Shown here: one piece after another, positions 8,835-18,150 of the stretch | How the letters are laid out: every line of letters begins with the position of its first letter | Numbering within the stretch: the stretch's first letter is position 1 | Source: an uncultured bacterium | Lineage (GTDB): Bacteria > Cyanobacteriota > Vampirovibrionia > Gastranaerophilales > Gastranaerophilaceae | NCBI GenBank assembly: GCA_949300485.1 | Contig: CASGEL010000014.1 | Coordinates: 21,852-85,851, forward strand | DNA: 64,000 nucleotides | Direction of reading: 5' to 3' | Program-made: the position numbers and the translations under genes | The notes under the pieces: model-generated | The model's input: only the letters and a program-made list of their open reading frames with translations | Databases searched by the model: none | What the model was told of the DNA's origin: nothing

Positions 8835-9283
8835 TATACTAACTCAACCTTTCCGCCGGCAGCTTCAATTTTTTCTTTTGCTGATGGAGTAACATAAGAA
8901 GCTTTAACTGTCACAGCTGATTTAATTTCACCGTTACCCAATACTCTTAAGCCTACACAAGTAGGATGTATTGTTAAAACTTCTTTTAATGTATCCAAAG
9001 AAACTTCCTTCAAACCTAAATCATCAAGTCTGCCTACGTTAATTTGAGCATAGTTCAATCTTGAATATACCTGGAAGCCTTTTAATTTTGGCAATCTTCT
9101 GTATGCCGGCATTTGACCGCCTTCAAAACCTCTTTTGCTAGAGTTGCCAGATCTTTGACCTTCACCGTTATGTCCACGACAAGAGGTTTTACCATGACCA
9201 GATGAACGGCCTCTGCCGACTCTTTTAGATTTAGATGTAGAACCTTGTGCAGGTTTTAAATCTTCTAATGTTATATTTGACAT
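8834..9283 (-). CDS. rplO: 50S ribosomal protein L15
   Basis: Late-assembly large-subunit protein that binds 23S rRNA. At 149 residues it has normal length and shows the Gly/Arg-rich N-terminal tail (KRVGRGRSSGHGKTSCRGH) and the conserved FEGGQMPAYRRLPKLKGF. It sits between rpmD and secY, the standard spc-operon order, and its stop overlaps the secY start. Confidence 0.97.
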   Translation of the reverse strand: MSNITLEDLKPAQGSTSKSKRVGRGRSSGHGKTSCRGHNGEGQRSGNSSKRGFEGGQMPAYRRLPKLKGFQVYSRLNYAQINVGRLDDLGLKEVSLDTLKEVLTIHPTCVGLRVLGNGEIKSAVTVKASYVTPSAKEKIEAAGGKVELV

Positions 9284-9334
9284 CGTATTTCCTTCTTTCT
9301 TTGTACTTTATAATATGTTCTTAACCTTGGGCAA

Positions 9335-9526
9335 CTATTTAACAATTTCAACTAAGTGAGAAACTTTGTTAACCATACCCATAATTGTTGCGCTTGAAGC
9401 GTGTTCAACTACTTGATCTTTCTTAGTAAGACCCAAGCCTCTTACAACTTTGCGCTGATGCTCTGAAGCACCTATTAAACTTTTTACAAGTTTAATTTTT
9501 ACCATATCTGTTTTTTTATCTGCCAT
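9335..9526 (-). CDS. rpmD: 50S ribosomal protein L30
   Basis: Small large-subunit protein of 63 residues. The core begins at VKIKLVKSLIGASEHQRKVV and holds GLGLTKKDQVVEH, the L30 signature. A short hydrophilic lead of about eight residues precedes the core. Between rpsE and rplO, as in most bacteria. Confidence 0.95.
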   Translation of the reverse strand: MADKKTDMVKIKLVKSLIGASEHQRKVVRGLGLTKKDQVVEHASSATIMGMVNKVSHLVEIVK

Positions 9527-9565
9527 AATTTTATTTCCTTATAATTTCAAAATAATTTACTCTTA

Positions 9566-10225
9566 CTAATTTAAAAGTTCAGCCATTGTTAAACCGCGTT
9601 TTTTAGCGACTTCATTGAACGGAGTTAAAGCTTTCAATGCTTCAACTGTTGCATTAGCAGCGTTTAGCGGAGATTTTGAACCTAAAGATTTTGAAAGAAT
9701 GTTTTCAATACCTGCAAGTTCCAATACTGAACGAACCGCACCACCTGCGATAATACCGGTACCTTCAGAAGCTGGTCTTAACATAACAGCACCTGCCCCT
9801 GATCTTCCTGTTATAGGATGAGGAATTGTTGTTTTGAAAATAGGAACTGTAATAACATTTTTTCTTCCGTCAGCAATAGCTTTTTGAATAGCAATAATAA
9901 CTTCAGAAGCTTTAGCACAACCAATACCTACTTGACCTTTTTGGTTTCCTACGATAACGATTGCTCTAAAACTTAATTTTTTACCGCCTTTTACAACTTT
10001 TGTTACGCGGCTTATTTGAACAACTCTTTCTGTCCATTCAGATTGAGGTTTTTCTTCTGTTGTTTCGATTTTTTGTTTTCTTGAACGACCCTTTCTTGAT
10101 TTTGAAGGTTTTTCTTCAGCAACAGGAGCTTCTACAACTGTTTCCTCAGCTTTTACTTCTTCTACAGCGTCAGCAGAAGTTTCAGCAGCAGCTTCAGTTA
10201 CATTTAATTCTTCATTGTTTTCCAT
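9566..10225 (-). CDS. rpsE: 30S ribosomal protein S5 with long acidic N-terminal extension
   Basis: S5 helps decoding accuracy and translocation in the small subunit. The conserved core starts near residue 63 ([20 protein letters not shown]) and includes [13 protein letters not shown] and [20 protein letters not shown]. At 219 residues it is about 50 longer than usual: residues 1-60 are Glu/Ala/Lys-rich and low in complexity. It is the first gene of this operon, with its own strong promoter and a leader of about 140 bases containing a long nested hairpin. rplR, rplF and the rest of the spc operon are not upstream; leuC is divergent there, so the operon is split in this genome. Confidence 0.96.
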   Translation of the reverse strand: MENNEELNVTEAAAETSADAVEEVKAEETVVEAPVAEEKPSKSRKGRSRKQKIETTEEKPQSEWTERVVQISRVTKVVKGGKKLSFRAIVIVGNQKGQVGIGCAKASEVIIAIQKAIADGRKNVITVPIFKTTIPHPITGRSGAGAVMLRPASEGTGIIAGGAVRSVLELAGIENILSKSLGSKSPLNAANATVEALKALTPFNEVAKKRGLTMAELLN

Positions 10226-10300
10226 TGATTTTACCTTTCTTGTAATTACTTTTGTAAATTTAAAACAATATATTTTCGGATTTGGGTTCTCCGATTTTCG

Positions 10301-10349
10301 GAATACGCCAAAGTATAAGCTGATTTTCAGCTATTTGGAAATCGTATTC
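10301..10349 (-). promoter_or_regulatory. Nested hairpin in the rpsE 5' leader
   Basis: Three stacked stems: GAATACG 10301-10307 with 10343-10349, CCAAA with TTTGG (10308-10312 / 10334-10338), and AGCTGA with TCAGCT around a 3-nt loop at 10324-10326. A second small hairpin (CCGAAAATCGG on the minus strand, about 10290-10302) follows. Such leaders often bind the ribosomal protein encoded below; that role is inferred. Confidence 0.55.
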
Positions 10350-10373
10350 GAACTATAACTTCTGACAGGTGTA

Positions 10374-10402
10374 AATATACTATAAACAATATGTTTCGTC
10401 AA
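10374..10402 (-). promoter_or_regulatory. Sigma-70 promoter of the rpsE-rpmD-rplO-secY operon
   Basis: On the minus strand TTGACG (10397-10402), a 17-base spacer and TATATT (10374-10379). Predicted start near 10367 gives a leader of about 140 bases before the rpsE ATG. Confidence 0.75.
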
Positions 10403-10536
10403 GTTCTATGTAAAGATATTCTAAGTTTTTTAGATAATTATAAACAATTATTCAGAATTCTTTACAAGGGAAAGGAATAAATCGTACTTAATCGAATATT
10501 TATGCTAATATAAAAAAAGAAATGAGGGCTGTAAAT

Positions 10537-11778
10537 ATGGGACAAACGTTAGTTGAAAAAATAATATCAAATCATGCAGGGAAAACTGTTAAAGCAGGAG
10601 AACTCGTTATTGCTAATGTTGATGTTTGTGCAGTACAAGATGGGACAGGTCCATTAACTGTTCAAGAATTTAAAAAACTTGGAAAAGAAAAACTCAATAA
10701 CCCTGAAAGAACTATTTTATTTATTGATCATGCCTCACCTAGTCCTAAAAAAGAATTATCAAATATGCATACAGTACTAAGAGATTTTGCAAATGAATAC
10801 GGAGCAGTATTATCTGAAGTCGGTTCAGGAGTATGCCACCAAAGATTAGTTGAATCATTTGTAAACCCGGGAGAAATTCTTGTCGGAGCAGATTCTCATA
10901 CATGCACATCAGGAGCATTAGGAGCTTTTGCAACAGGAATGGGATCAACAGATGTAGCAGTTGCCATGGCACTTGGAAAGACCTGGTTAAAAGTACCTCA
11001 AACATTTAAAATAGTAGTGAATAGAAGCTTTAAAGAAGGGATTTGCTCTAAAGATTTAATGTTACATCTTATCGGAATGATTGGTGCTGATGGAGCTACA
11101 TATAAGGCTTTGGAATTTTGCGGTGACACAATTGATAATATGTGTATGGCTGAACGTTTTACACTTGCCAATATGGCGGTTGAAGCCGGAGCAAAATGCG
11201 GATTATTTGTAGCGGATGAAAAGACTAAAGAATACCTTACCACAAGAGGTAGAGGTGATAAATACGTAAAGATTGAACCTGACAAAGATGCCATTTATGA
11301 AAGAGTCATAGAAATAGATGCCTCAACAATTGAACACACCGTATCTTGCCCGCATACGGTAGATAATACTAAACTCGCAAAAGATTTAAATGATATAAAA
11401 GTTCAACAGGTCTATGTAGGCACATGTACAAACGGCAGAATAGAAGATATGAGAACAGTAGCATCTATTCTAAAAGGTAAAAAGGTTAATAAAGATGTAA
11501 GAATGCTTATTTGTCCTGCTTCAAGAGAAATCTATAAACAAGCATTAAAAGAAGGACTGCTTGAAATCTTTATAGATGCAAATGCAACAATTCTACCTCC
11601 AGGATGCGGACCTTGTGTAGGAATTCATGCCGGAATATTGGCAGATGGAGAGGTTTGCTTAACCACTCAAAACAGAAATTTTCAAGGTCGACTAGGCAAC
11701 ACGAAAGGCTATATTTATCTGGCATCACCTTATGTTGCTGCTTACACTGCAATAAACGGATATATTTCAGACAAATAA
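10537..11778 (+). CDS. leuC: 3-isopropylmalate dehydratase large subunit (LeuC / homoaconitase family)
   Basis: [4Fe-4S] hydro-lyase that isomerises 2- to 3-isopropylmalate in leucine synthesis; needs a LeuD partner. Signatures: VGADSHTCTSGALGAFATGMGSTD, VGTCTNGR with the first cluster cysteine, and PPGCGPCVG with the other two. The 413-residue length matches the short LeuC type of archaea and anaerobes, so homoaconitase or related activity is possible. The ATG at 10537 is preferred because GAGGG lies eight bases upstream; an in-frame ATG at 10522 lacks a site. leuD is not adjacent. Confidence 0.88.
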   Translation: MGQTLVEKIISNHAGKTVKAGELVIANVDVCAVQDGTGPLTVQEFKKLGKEKLNNPERTILFIDHASPSPKKELSNMHTVLRDFANEYGAVLSEVGSGVCHQRLVESFVNPGEILVGADSHTCTSGALGAFATGMGSTDVAVAMALGKTWLKVPQTFKIVVNRSFKEGICSKDLMLHLIGMIGADGATYKALEFCGDTIDNMCMAERFTLANMAVEAGAKCGLFVADEKTKEYLTTRGRGDKYVKIEPDKDAIYERVIEIDASTIEHTVSCPHTVDNTKLAKDLNDIKVQQVYVGTCTNGRIEDMRTVASILKGKKVNKDVRMLICPASREIYKQALKEGLLEIFIDANATILPPGCGPCVGIHAGILADGEVCLTTQNRNFQGRLGNTKGYIYLASPYVAAYTAINGYISDK

Positions 11779-11798
11779 ATTAACATTATAGATAGAAC

Positions 11799-11828
11799 AA
11801 GAGCCCCAGATAACTGAGGCTCTTTTCT
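11799..11828 (+). terminator. Terminator after leuC
   Basis: AAGAGCC pairs with GGCTCTT (11799-11805 / 11818-11824), with an inner CAG/CTG, then TTTTC. It also lies just beyond the amylase stop on the other strand. Confidence 0.75.
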
Positions 11829-11836
11829 TATATATC

Positions 11837-13570
11837 CTAGTGTTGTTTATATATATTTTTTGCATAAGACTCAATATACGGAGTATCAATTTCAAATACA
11901 TGAATTCTGCCAGGGCCTAAGTCTGCAGCTATTTCTCCTTGAGATACCTGGAATTTACTTTCTTCACCATAAGAAGGCAGCAAGTTTTCAAGTTTTTGAT
12001 TAGCCTTAAGCGTTGGAACCTCAATTTTGCAAGCAACATGCCTGTCTACATTTTTATTTGCAATAACTAACAACGTTTTTCCCATTTTTGCACGAGCGAA
12101 CGCTATAACTTTATCCTGAGGATCTTCTTTTTTATCCAAAATAATATAAGAACCTCTGGTTATTACATCATCATATTTATCCCTCATTGCAAAACACGCT
12201 GTCATAAATTGACCGATTTCAGGATTATCGCCTGTAGGCTTTCTTGAAAGATTGAATATATCAAGTTTTCCTTGATGAACAGTCATTTCATGATTATCAG
12301 TCATTGTTTCTGTTGAATGCTTATCTCTATAAGAATAATCATAATGATCACCATATTGGAAACCATCTACAATATACGGGTTTAACATAGGTAATGTAGC
12401 TTGTAACCCTGATGTTAAATTACAATAAACAACACCACCATGATTCATAGGTGAAATGTCATCATGAGTAGCAAAAGAACCGATTAATGATTTTCCTCTT
12501 TCTACTCTATATGACATATTCAAATTATCAAGAACAAAATCATGCAATTCTTTTGCGGTATTCCATTCATGGAATATGTGATACTGCCCGTAATAAGCAT
12601 CAAAACCTGCACGTAATGAATCTTCAGGCCTATCATATGGCATATTAGCCTGAGGAGATGCATCCTCATATGTATAAGATTCTGCTAACCATGCAAATTC
12701 AGGATTTCTTTTTCTTGAATAAGGAATAATAATATCCCAAAATTCTACAGGTTTTGCTCTGGCAACATCCGCTCTAATTCCATCAACACCTGCATCAATC
12801 ATCATATCTACAAATTTTCTGTGATATTCCAACAGATCAGGGTTTAAAGTTCTTTTACCTTCATCTGCCCAAGGTTGGAACATTCTAATATCAAACCATC
12901 CTTGAGGAGTTTTTGCTAATCCGTTACGCTCATGTGCCATTAATTCAGGTCTCGCTAAATATAAATCATATGAAGCACAACTTGGCATATCTATCATAAC
13001 CCTGATACCTCGATCATGACATGCATCTACAAAAGCCTTGAATTGTTCTTTATCAGAACGAGGATCATTCTTATCTATCAACATAGGATCTATTTTTAAC
13101 ATATCTGCAGGAGAATATATAGAACCTGCAGTACCCATTGCATTTGTCTTACCTGGAGGATTTATAGGTAACACATGCAACGTATTAAAACCTTGAGCCT
13201 TTATTTCATCTAATCTATCAATCGCATTTAAAAACGTTCCATGCTGCTCTGTTCCATCTATATACTCATTACCGTTAAGATCTTTAGCATTAAATGTTCT
13301 TGGAACTATTGCAAGTATTTTAGCATTATTTGTTAAAAATAAAGTTCTCAAATCATTTTTATATGGTTTATGTTCAACCTCTTTTGCCTCTGTTGTTTTT
13401 TTAACTGAAGCAGCATTAATTATCGCAACATTATCTAAATACTGAGATATCAATGAGCTTGGAGATTTTTGCGGTCTATTTTGTATTGGAACACTATCTA
13501 CAGAAGTATTACCTGACTGTGGCAGAGGAGTAAGTCTTTGAGAAATCAAATTACTAGTCACATTCATCAT
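11837..13570 (-). CDS. GH13 alpha-amylase-like glycoside hydrolase
   Basis: Glycoside hydrolase family 13 TIM-barrel enzyme, expected to act on alpha-1,4-glucans. Barrel motifs in order: MIDMPSCAS (region I, near 191-200), GVDGIRADVA with nucleophile Asp268, WLAESY with acid/base Glu297, and FATHDD with the third acid near 370-371. A small beta domain follows (about 480-570). The N-terminal ~75 residues are polar and Ser/Pro-rich without a signal peptide, so the enzyme looks cytoplasmic; storage-glycogen turnover is plausible. The ATG lies two bases after the stop of the 853-aa gene, and its GGAGG site lies within that gene's 3' end, so the three genes 17175-11837 form one operon. Exact substrate unknown. 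Confidence 0.82.
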   Translation of the reverse strand: MMNVTSNLISQRLTPLPQSGNTSVDSVPIQNRPQKSPSSLISQYLDNVAIINAASVKKTTEAKEVEHKPYKNDLRTLFLTNNAKILAIVPRTFNAKDLNGNEYIDGTEQHGTFLNAIDRLDEIKAQGFNTLHVLPINPPGKTNAMGTAGSIYSPADMLKIDPMLIDKNDPRSDKEQFKAFVDACHDRGIRVMIDMPSCASYDLYLARPELMAHERNGLAKTPQGWFDIRMFQPWADEGKRTLNPDLLEYHRKFVDMMIDAGVDGIRADVARAKPVEFWDIIIPYSRKRNPEFAWLAESYTYEDASPQANMPYDRPEDSLRAGFDAYYGQYHIFHEWNTAKELHDFVLDNLNMSYRVERGKSLIGSFATHDDISPMNHGGVVYCNLTSGLQATLPMLNPYIVDGFQYGDHYDYSYRDKHSTETMTDNHEMTVHQGKLDIFNLSRKPTGDNPEIGQFMTACFAMRDKYDDVITRGSYIILDKKEDPQDKVIAFARAKMGKTLLVIANKNVDRHVACKIEVPTLKANQKLENLLPSYGEESKFQVSQGEIAADLGPGRIHVFEIDTPYIESYAKNIYKQH

Positions 13571-13572
13571 AA

Positions 13573-16134
13573 TTACTTAACCTCCTTTATTGGTTCAGGC
13601 TTTTTCATATGTCCCATAAAGAACTGAGATAAAAGTGTAATACCAATCAGACCAGCTCCAAGTTTTCCGAATATATTAAACCATTTCCAACTATTAAACT
13701 TATTATTAAATAAATTCAAGAACATCTCGTCAGGAGCGCATCCCATCAATGCAAACTTATATTCTGAAGGTGTATTTTCTTCTTTAACAGAATTTATTAA
13801 ATGATTTGGTTTCGCAAAATAAAAATCTGATCCGATAAAATGTAGAACTTTGCTTCTATAATTTCTAAAATCTTCCAATATAGGAGAATTTTTAATTTTA
13901 TCATAAGTTTCAGGATGTAATTCACTAGCAAACATTAATTTCATAACTTTTTCAAAGAAGTTCTTATCGTTTGACATTTCAGCCAAATCAGTAGGTGCAT
14001 GAGTTCCAAAATATTTATTTATAACTTTGCCATCTTTTGCTTCTATCTGAGAATAGTCATCCATATTAGGACTTAAATTTCTTCTCTGATAGAACTTCAC
14101 AGCAAAGTCTGAAGTATGCCCTTCTAAAATTGTCTGTTTAGCTAACTCTACAGCTTCTTCTTTTACCTCTCTCGGCATTTTATCATCAAGAATATCATCT
14201 AAACCTTCAACATGTGCTACTTTGTAATATAAATCAGCAAGATCTAAAATTCTGTAGAAAGAACTTTTAACGCCCCTTACTCTGTCTGCACCAAAATTCA
14301 ACAATACTCCCTTTAATGAAGTTTCTGCATTTTCATCAAAGCCAACAATAGCCTCTGCAGCATTAACCATACCGTTATTACGTAATATATTAGCAGCATC
14401 TCCACAAGAAGAATTTACCAAAGATCTGAACAGATTTTTATCACCGCCATCAGCACTATTTACATTTGGCTGCAATTCAACAGATGAAGATCTACCATGC
14501 AATTCAGCTAATAAACTTTCAACCTCAGCTACAAATTTTCCGTAAGTTTCTTTATTTGCTACAATAGATTCCATCTTATTTCTTAATATTTCACCAGCAA
14601 TTTCTCTGTCAAACCTTGCTTGCTGAATTTCCTCAGGGGTAAATTTCATAACCTTCAACAGAGCATCCGTTGTATTATTCCAAGAATTTGCAAGAATTGT
14701 TTCAGGAGCTTGCGCAGCTTTGATATATAAATATCTGTCCAATACTGTATTCTTAGCCTTCAAGCTATTTATAGCAGATGATACAGTTTTTAAAGAATCT
14801 ATAATATTCTCTGTCAAAATAGATGCAGGTTCTAATTTAAATACTTTTGACAATGCTGAATCCGACCCTTTTTCATTTGAGTGAACCAATTTGTTCATAA
14901 TAAAATTCAATCGTTTTGCAGTTTTACTATCCGGATTTTCTTCGATAAATTTAGCAATTCGATCATCCAACAAATCTTGAACAACTTTTGAATGCTCTGA
15001 AAAATCTTTAGTATCAACTCCAAGTAAATTTTTTGAATTAAATGCATTAATAATCGAATCATTATCAGGCAAAATCTGCGCTAATTCTTTATCAGTAAGA
15101 GAAAGTTCACCAAAACTTTCTTTTAATACACCTCTTACCGCATCTAATGTTTCATTAGAGATCTTATACTTACCGCCAGAATTTAATTTTTGCTCTAAGT
15201 CTTTTCTTAAGTTTGTAGCTATAACAGGGTCTAAACCTTCTGTTATACTTGAATGAATAGAATCAATAAGTTCCGGAGTAATAGACTTGCCTAAATTTTC
15301 ATCTAACAGGGTTACTAGAGCCTCATGATCTTTTGAAAAATCATACTTTTCTATTTCATGAGTAAAGTTGACCAATAAATCTTCAGCTTTTCTATTATTA
15401 CGTTGGTCTAAATAATTGGCCATAGGTTTTTCCAATGCATTACAAATCAAAGCACTCATAATTGGAGTTGCAAAACCTGCAGTAAGCATCCACATTGTAT
15501 TGTTTTGAAGAGCAATTTTACGCATTTTTTCCTGAATAAATTCTCTCCTGTTTGGAATATTTTTAGGAACACCAAGCCTATTTCCAATTTTGTTTATTTC
15601 ATCATCAGAATATAAATCCCAAGGAATAAATTGATGATCCTGAAAGACTAATTTTTTTCTGCCATAATTATCTTCATACTTCTGTCTTATATCAAAACCA
15701 TGAATTAAATAAGCAGGCAACTGCAAAAATAATTTAGGCCATAAATCCATTGCGCCAAAGAATGAACACAAACCAACGAATTCAAAGGCTTTAGTCATTG
15801 GAGTCTGTTTCTTAGTAAACAAATATGCAGCTATAGTAAGCCCACCTAGCTTCATTGCTGAATCATTCAATCGTCCAAGTTCATGGTCGTTAGCTTCCCC
15901 TTTTACCGCATGTCTAAATGCATTCCAATCATACTTTAAATCCTTAGCAACTACAGAAGGCATATCAAATAAACTTGGTTTTAATAATTTTCCGTTACTA
16001 GGCAAAGGCTTGATAAAAGTACGATTAGCCAATTCTTTTTTTACATCAAAATCCCTAGCCGCCTTATCAGAATTATACTGCTGAGCGGTTATTGTATTCC
16101 CGTTAAGATATGACTGAATTAAATTTGTTCTCAT
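13573..16134 (-). CDS. Large lineage-specific membrane-associated protein (853 aa)
   Basis: No family recognised. Hydrophobic segments lie near residues 90-140 (GLTIAAYLF..., VGLCSFFGAMDLW), 212-236 (MWMLTAGFATPIMSALI) and close to the C-terminus (LGAGLIGITLLSQFF, about 825-840). Between 240 and 790 is a long, largely helical hydrophilic region with many Glu/Asp/Lys residues. The layout suggests a soluble domain held at the inner membrane at both ends. Its ATG follows the stop of the 346-aa gene with no gap, and the GH13 gene follows after two bases, so all three are probably made together. A scaffold for polysaccharide handling would fit the context but is only inference. Confidence 0.6.
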   Translation of the reverse strand: MRTNLIQSYLNGNTITAQQYNSDKAARDFDVKKELANRTFIKPLPSNGKLLKPSLFDMPSVVAKDLKYDWNAFRHAVKGEANDHELGRLNDSAMKLGGLTIAAYLFTKKQTPMTKAFEFVGLCSFFGAMDLWPKLFLQLPAYLIHGFDIRQKYEDNYGRKKLVFQDHQFIPWDLYSDDEINKIGNRLGVPKNIPNRREFIQEKMRKIALQNNTMWMLTAGFATPIMSALICNALEKPMANYLDQRNNRKAEDLLVNFTHEIEKYDFSKDHEALVTLLDENLGKSITPELIDSIHSSITEGLDPVIATNLRKDLEQKLNSGGKYKISNETLDAVRGVLKESFGELSLTDKELAQILPDNDSIINAFNSKNLLGVDTKDFSEHSKVVQDLLDDRIAKFIEENPDSKTAKRLNFIMNKLVHSNEKGSDSALSKVFKLEPASILTENIIDSLKTVSSAINSLKAKNTVLDRYLYIKAAQAPETILANSWNNTTDALLKVMKFTPEEIQQARFDREIAGEILRNKMESIVANKETYGKFVAEVESLLAELHGRSSSVELQPNVNSADGGDKNLFRSLVNSSCGDAANILRNNGMVNAAEAIVGFDENAETSLKGVLLNFGADRVRGVKSSFYRILDLADLYYKVAHVEGLDDILDDKMPREVKEEAVELAKQTILEGHTSDFAVKFYQRRNLSPNMDDYSQIEAKDGKVINKYFGTHAPTDLAEMSNDKNFFEKVMKLMFASELHPETYDKIKNSPILEDFRNYRSKVLHFIGSDFYFAKPNHLINSVKEENTPSEYKFALMGCAPDEMFLNLFNNKFNSWKWFNIFGKLGAGLIGITLLSQFFMGHMKKPEPIKEVK

Positions 16135-17175
16135 CTAACTCACCACACTTTCTTTGTTCTTATCCATGACATCATCAGCAGTAACCTTTGATGGCTTTTT
16201 CGTAATATGCAATGTATTTAACAATCCAAGAATAGTAATTAATGTAGTAGTTCCTAAAAGCAATTTTCCTGAATTTCTTTCGAATTTAGAAAAAGATTCC
16301 GGAGAGCCTTTATATAATTCTTTTACACTATCTACAAAACTTTTTCCTAAAACTTTTAAAGAATGAGCAAATTCCTTAGGTTTCCAGAACTTTAAAGTTG
16401 CTACATTAAAATAGCTTTCCCAAGGTTTTTGGAAGGCTAAACACACAGCAGTTGCTGCCCACATAAAAGAGGTGAAGCTCTTTGCCAGTTTTGATTTAAC
16501 CAAAACCTCTTTATACATAGGTTTTACTTCCTGATCAGAATCATTCAGATCAGTACCCAATCCATTTTTCTCAGCAATTTTATCATATCTGAAATTAAGC
16601 TTTTCACCCTTTTTAGGATCGCCATACAACTGATCCCATCTTGGGAAATCAACACTTTCACCAACTTTATGATATTCAATACTTGTTAAATTATAATCGT
16701 CAGGGGATTCCTGCAACAAATAATTTACTTTTGCATATGGCAATTCGGTATCAATACCTGTTTTCCATTTTACAGGAAGAGTTATCAATGATTTTGCAAG
16801 TTCTTTAAAGACACAATATAGAACAACACCTAGAGCCATTTTACTACCCAACTTTGCAGCATTAGCACGTTGAGATGGCAAATAATGCTTATTTGCTGAA
16901 TTAAAAATTGACATTAATGTAAGGCTACCTATTACATAAGGGACAGTGCCCATTGTCAAAAACTCATAAAAATTCGAATTTTTACTGCCGATCAAACCTT
17001 TCGCAGGATAAATTGTAAAAGCTTTTGTAAGTTTATCCAAACCAATCCTTGTTCTATTGGTAAAAGTATTCTCCAACAATGTATCTTTATCATAAGATAC
17101 ATCATCATCTCCCTTTTTTGCTTTAGATTTAAATGTTAAATTTTTCTCACTAAAATTACTAATTGGTAAGATCAT
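16135..17175 (-). CDS. Lineage-specific membrane protein with N-terminal TFKSK motif (346 aa)
   Basis: Unknown function, first gene of the operon with the 853-aa protein and the GH13 enzyme. Residues 13-21 read LTFKSKAKK, a short motif like those near the N-terminus of the 289-aa and 118-aa proteins in this window. Four hydrophobic stretches are visible near residues 68-88, 108-130, 232-250 and 305-323, so it is probably polytopic in the inner membrane. No signal peptide. The ATG is supported by GGAG a few bases upstream. The stop codon TAG abuts the ATG of the next gene. Confidence 0.6.
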   Translation of the reverse strand: MILPISNFSEKNLTFKSKAKKGDDDVSYDKDTLLENTFTNRTRIGLDKLTKAFTIYPAKGLIGSKNSNFYEFLTMGTVPYVIGSLTLMSIFNSANKHYLPSQRANAAKLGSKMALGVVLYCVFKELAKSLITLPVKWKTGIDTELPYAKVNYLLQESPDDYNLTSIEYHKVGESVDFPRWDQLYGDPKKGEKLNFRYDKIAEKNGLGTDLNDSDQEVKPMYKEVLVKSKLAKSFTSFMWAATAVCLAFQKPWESYFNVATLKFWKPKEFAHSLKVLGKSFVDSVKELYKGSPESFSKFERNSGKLLLGTTTLITILGLLNTLHITKKPSKVTADDVMDKNKESVVS

Positions 17176-17268
17176 GATAACTCCGCATTTTACATCATTA
17201 GAATACCTGTAAAGGTATTTTTTTGTTAGCTTGCTTTTGTTATATTTACAAATTTTAACAAATATAAT

Positions 17269-18120
17269 TTATTTATAAATATTAAAAAATACCAGCGTAA
17301 AAATACCCATTATTACGCAGTAATATGCAAAAATATTTAATGAGAATTTTGAAATAAATTTCATAAAATATTTTATACATAGATAACCGACTACTCCGGA
17401 AACTAAAGTTCCCCAAATTATAGCAGTCCAATTATAGGTTAATGCTTCATGCACATCTATTTTCACCAACGGATAAACCATTGATGCTCCTAAAATTATA
17501 GGAATACTAAGCAAGAATGAATATCTTGCAGCGGTTTGTCTGTCTAGCCCTGTGAATAAACCTGTTGCCATAGTCCACCCTGAACGAGAAAAACCTGGTA
17601 ACACTGCAAAACCTTGAGCAAGACCGATTAAAAGAGCTTGTTTTATATTCATATTACAATCATCCTTACCGCCACCATGCTTTCGAGATAAATATTCACT
17701 AAAAAATAATACTCCTCCGGTAATTATTAACAATCCGCCAACAAGTGCAGGATGGAAGACTAAATCATTAGCAATATCATGGAACGGAAGAGCTAATGCT
17801 ATTGTAACAAGAGTTCCCACAATTATATACAATCCTAGCTTTGCATTTTTTTCTGAATAGTCTTTTTTCTTTATAGCTATAAATAAAGCCTTACAAATCT
17901 CAAAAACATCTTTTCTGAAAAAGATTAAAACTGCAACCAATGTTCCCAAATGAAGCATGATATCAAAAAACACTTCTTCTGTTGACTGTTCTGCTATAGG
18001 AATATTTTTTATAACTTTGTAAAAATTTGATGTAAAAACTAAATGAGCAGAACTGGATATTGGCAAAAATTCGCTAAGTCCCTGCACTATCCCCATTAAA
18101 ATTGATTGCACTAAATTCAT
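17269..18120 (-). CDS. uppP: Undecaprenyl-diphosphatase UppP (BacA)
   Basis: Inner-membrane phosphatase that recycles undecaprenyl pyrophosphate to the monophosphate carrier for peptidoglycan and LPS; also gives bacitracin resistance. At 283 residues it has the family motifs GIVQGLSEFLPISSSAHLV near the N-terminus and PGFSRSGWTMATG near residue 170, plus about eight hydrophobic helices. It is the last gene of the operon kdsD-kdsC-queD-uppP, which fits a shared envelope role. Confidence 0.96.
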   Translation of the reverse strand: MNLVQSILMGIVQGLSEFLPISSSAHLVFTSNFYKVIKNIPIAEQSTEEVFFDIMLHLGTLVAVLIFFRKDVFEICKALFIAIKKKDYSEKNAKLGLYIIVGTLVTIALALPFHDIANDLVFHPALVGGLLIITGGVLFFSEYLSRKHGGGKDDCNMNIKQALLIGLAQGFAVLPGFSRSGWTMATGLFTGLDRQTAARYSFLLSIPIILGASMVYPLVKIDVHEALTYNWTAIIWGTLVSGVVGYLCIKYFMKFISKFSLNIFAYYCVIMGIFTLVFFNIYK

Positions 18121-18150
18121 TAAATATATCTCTCTTTCTATAATTTACAT

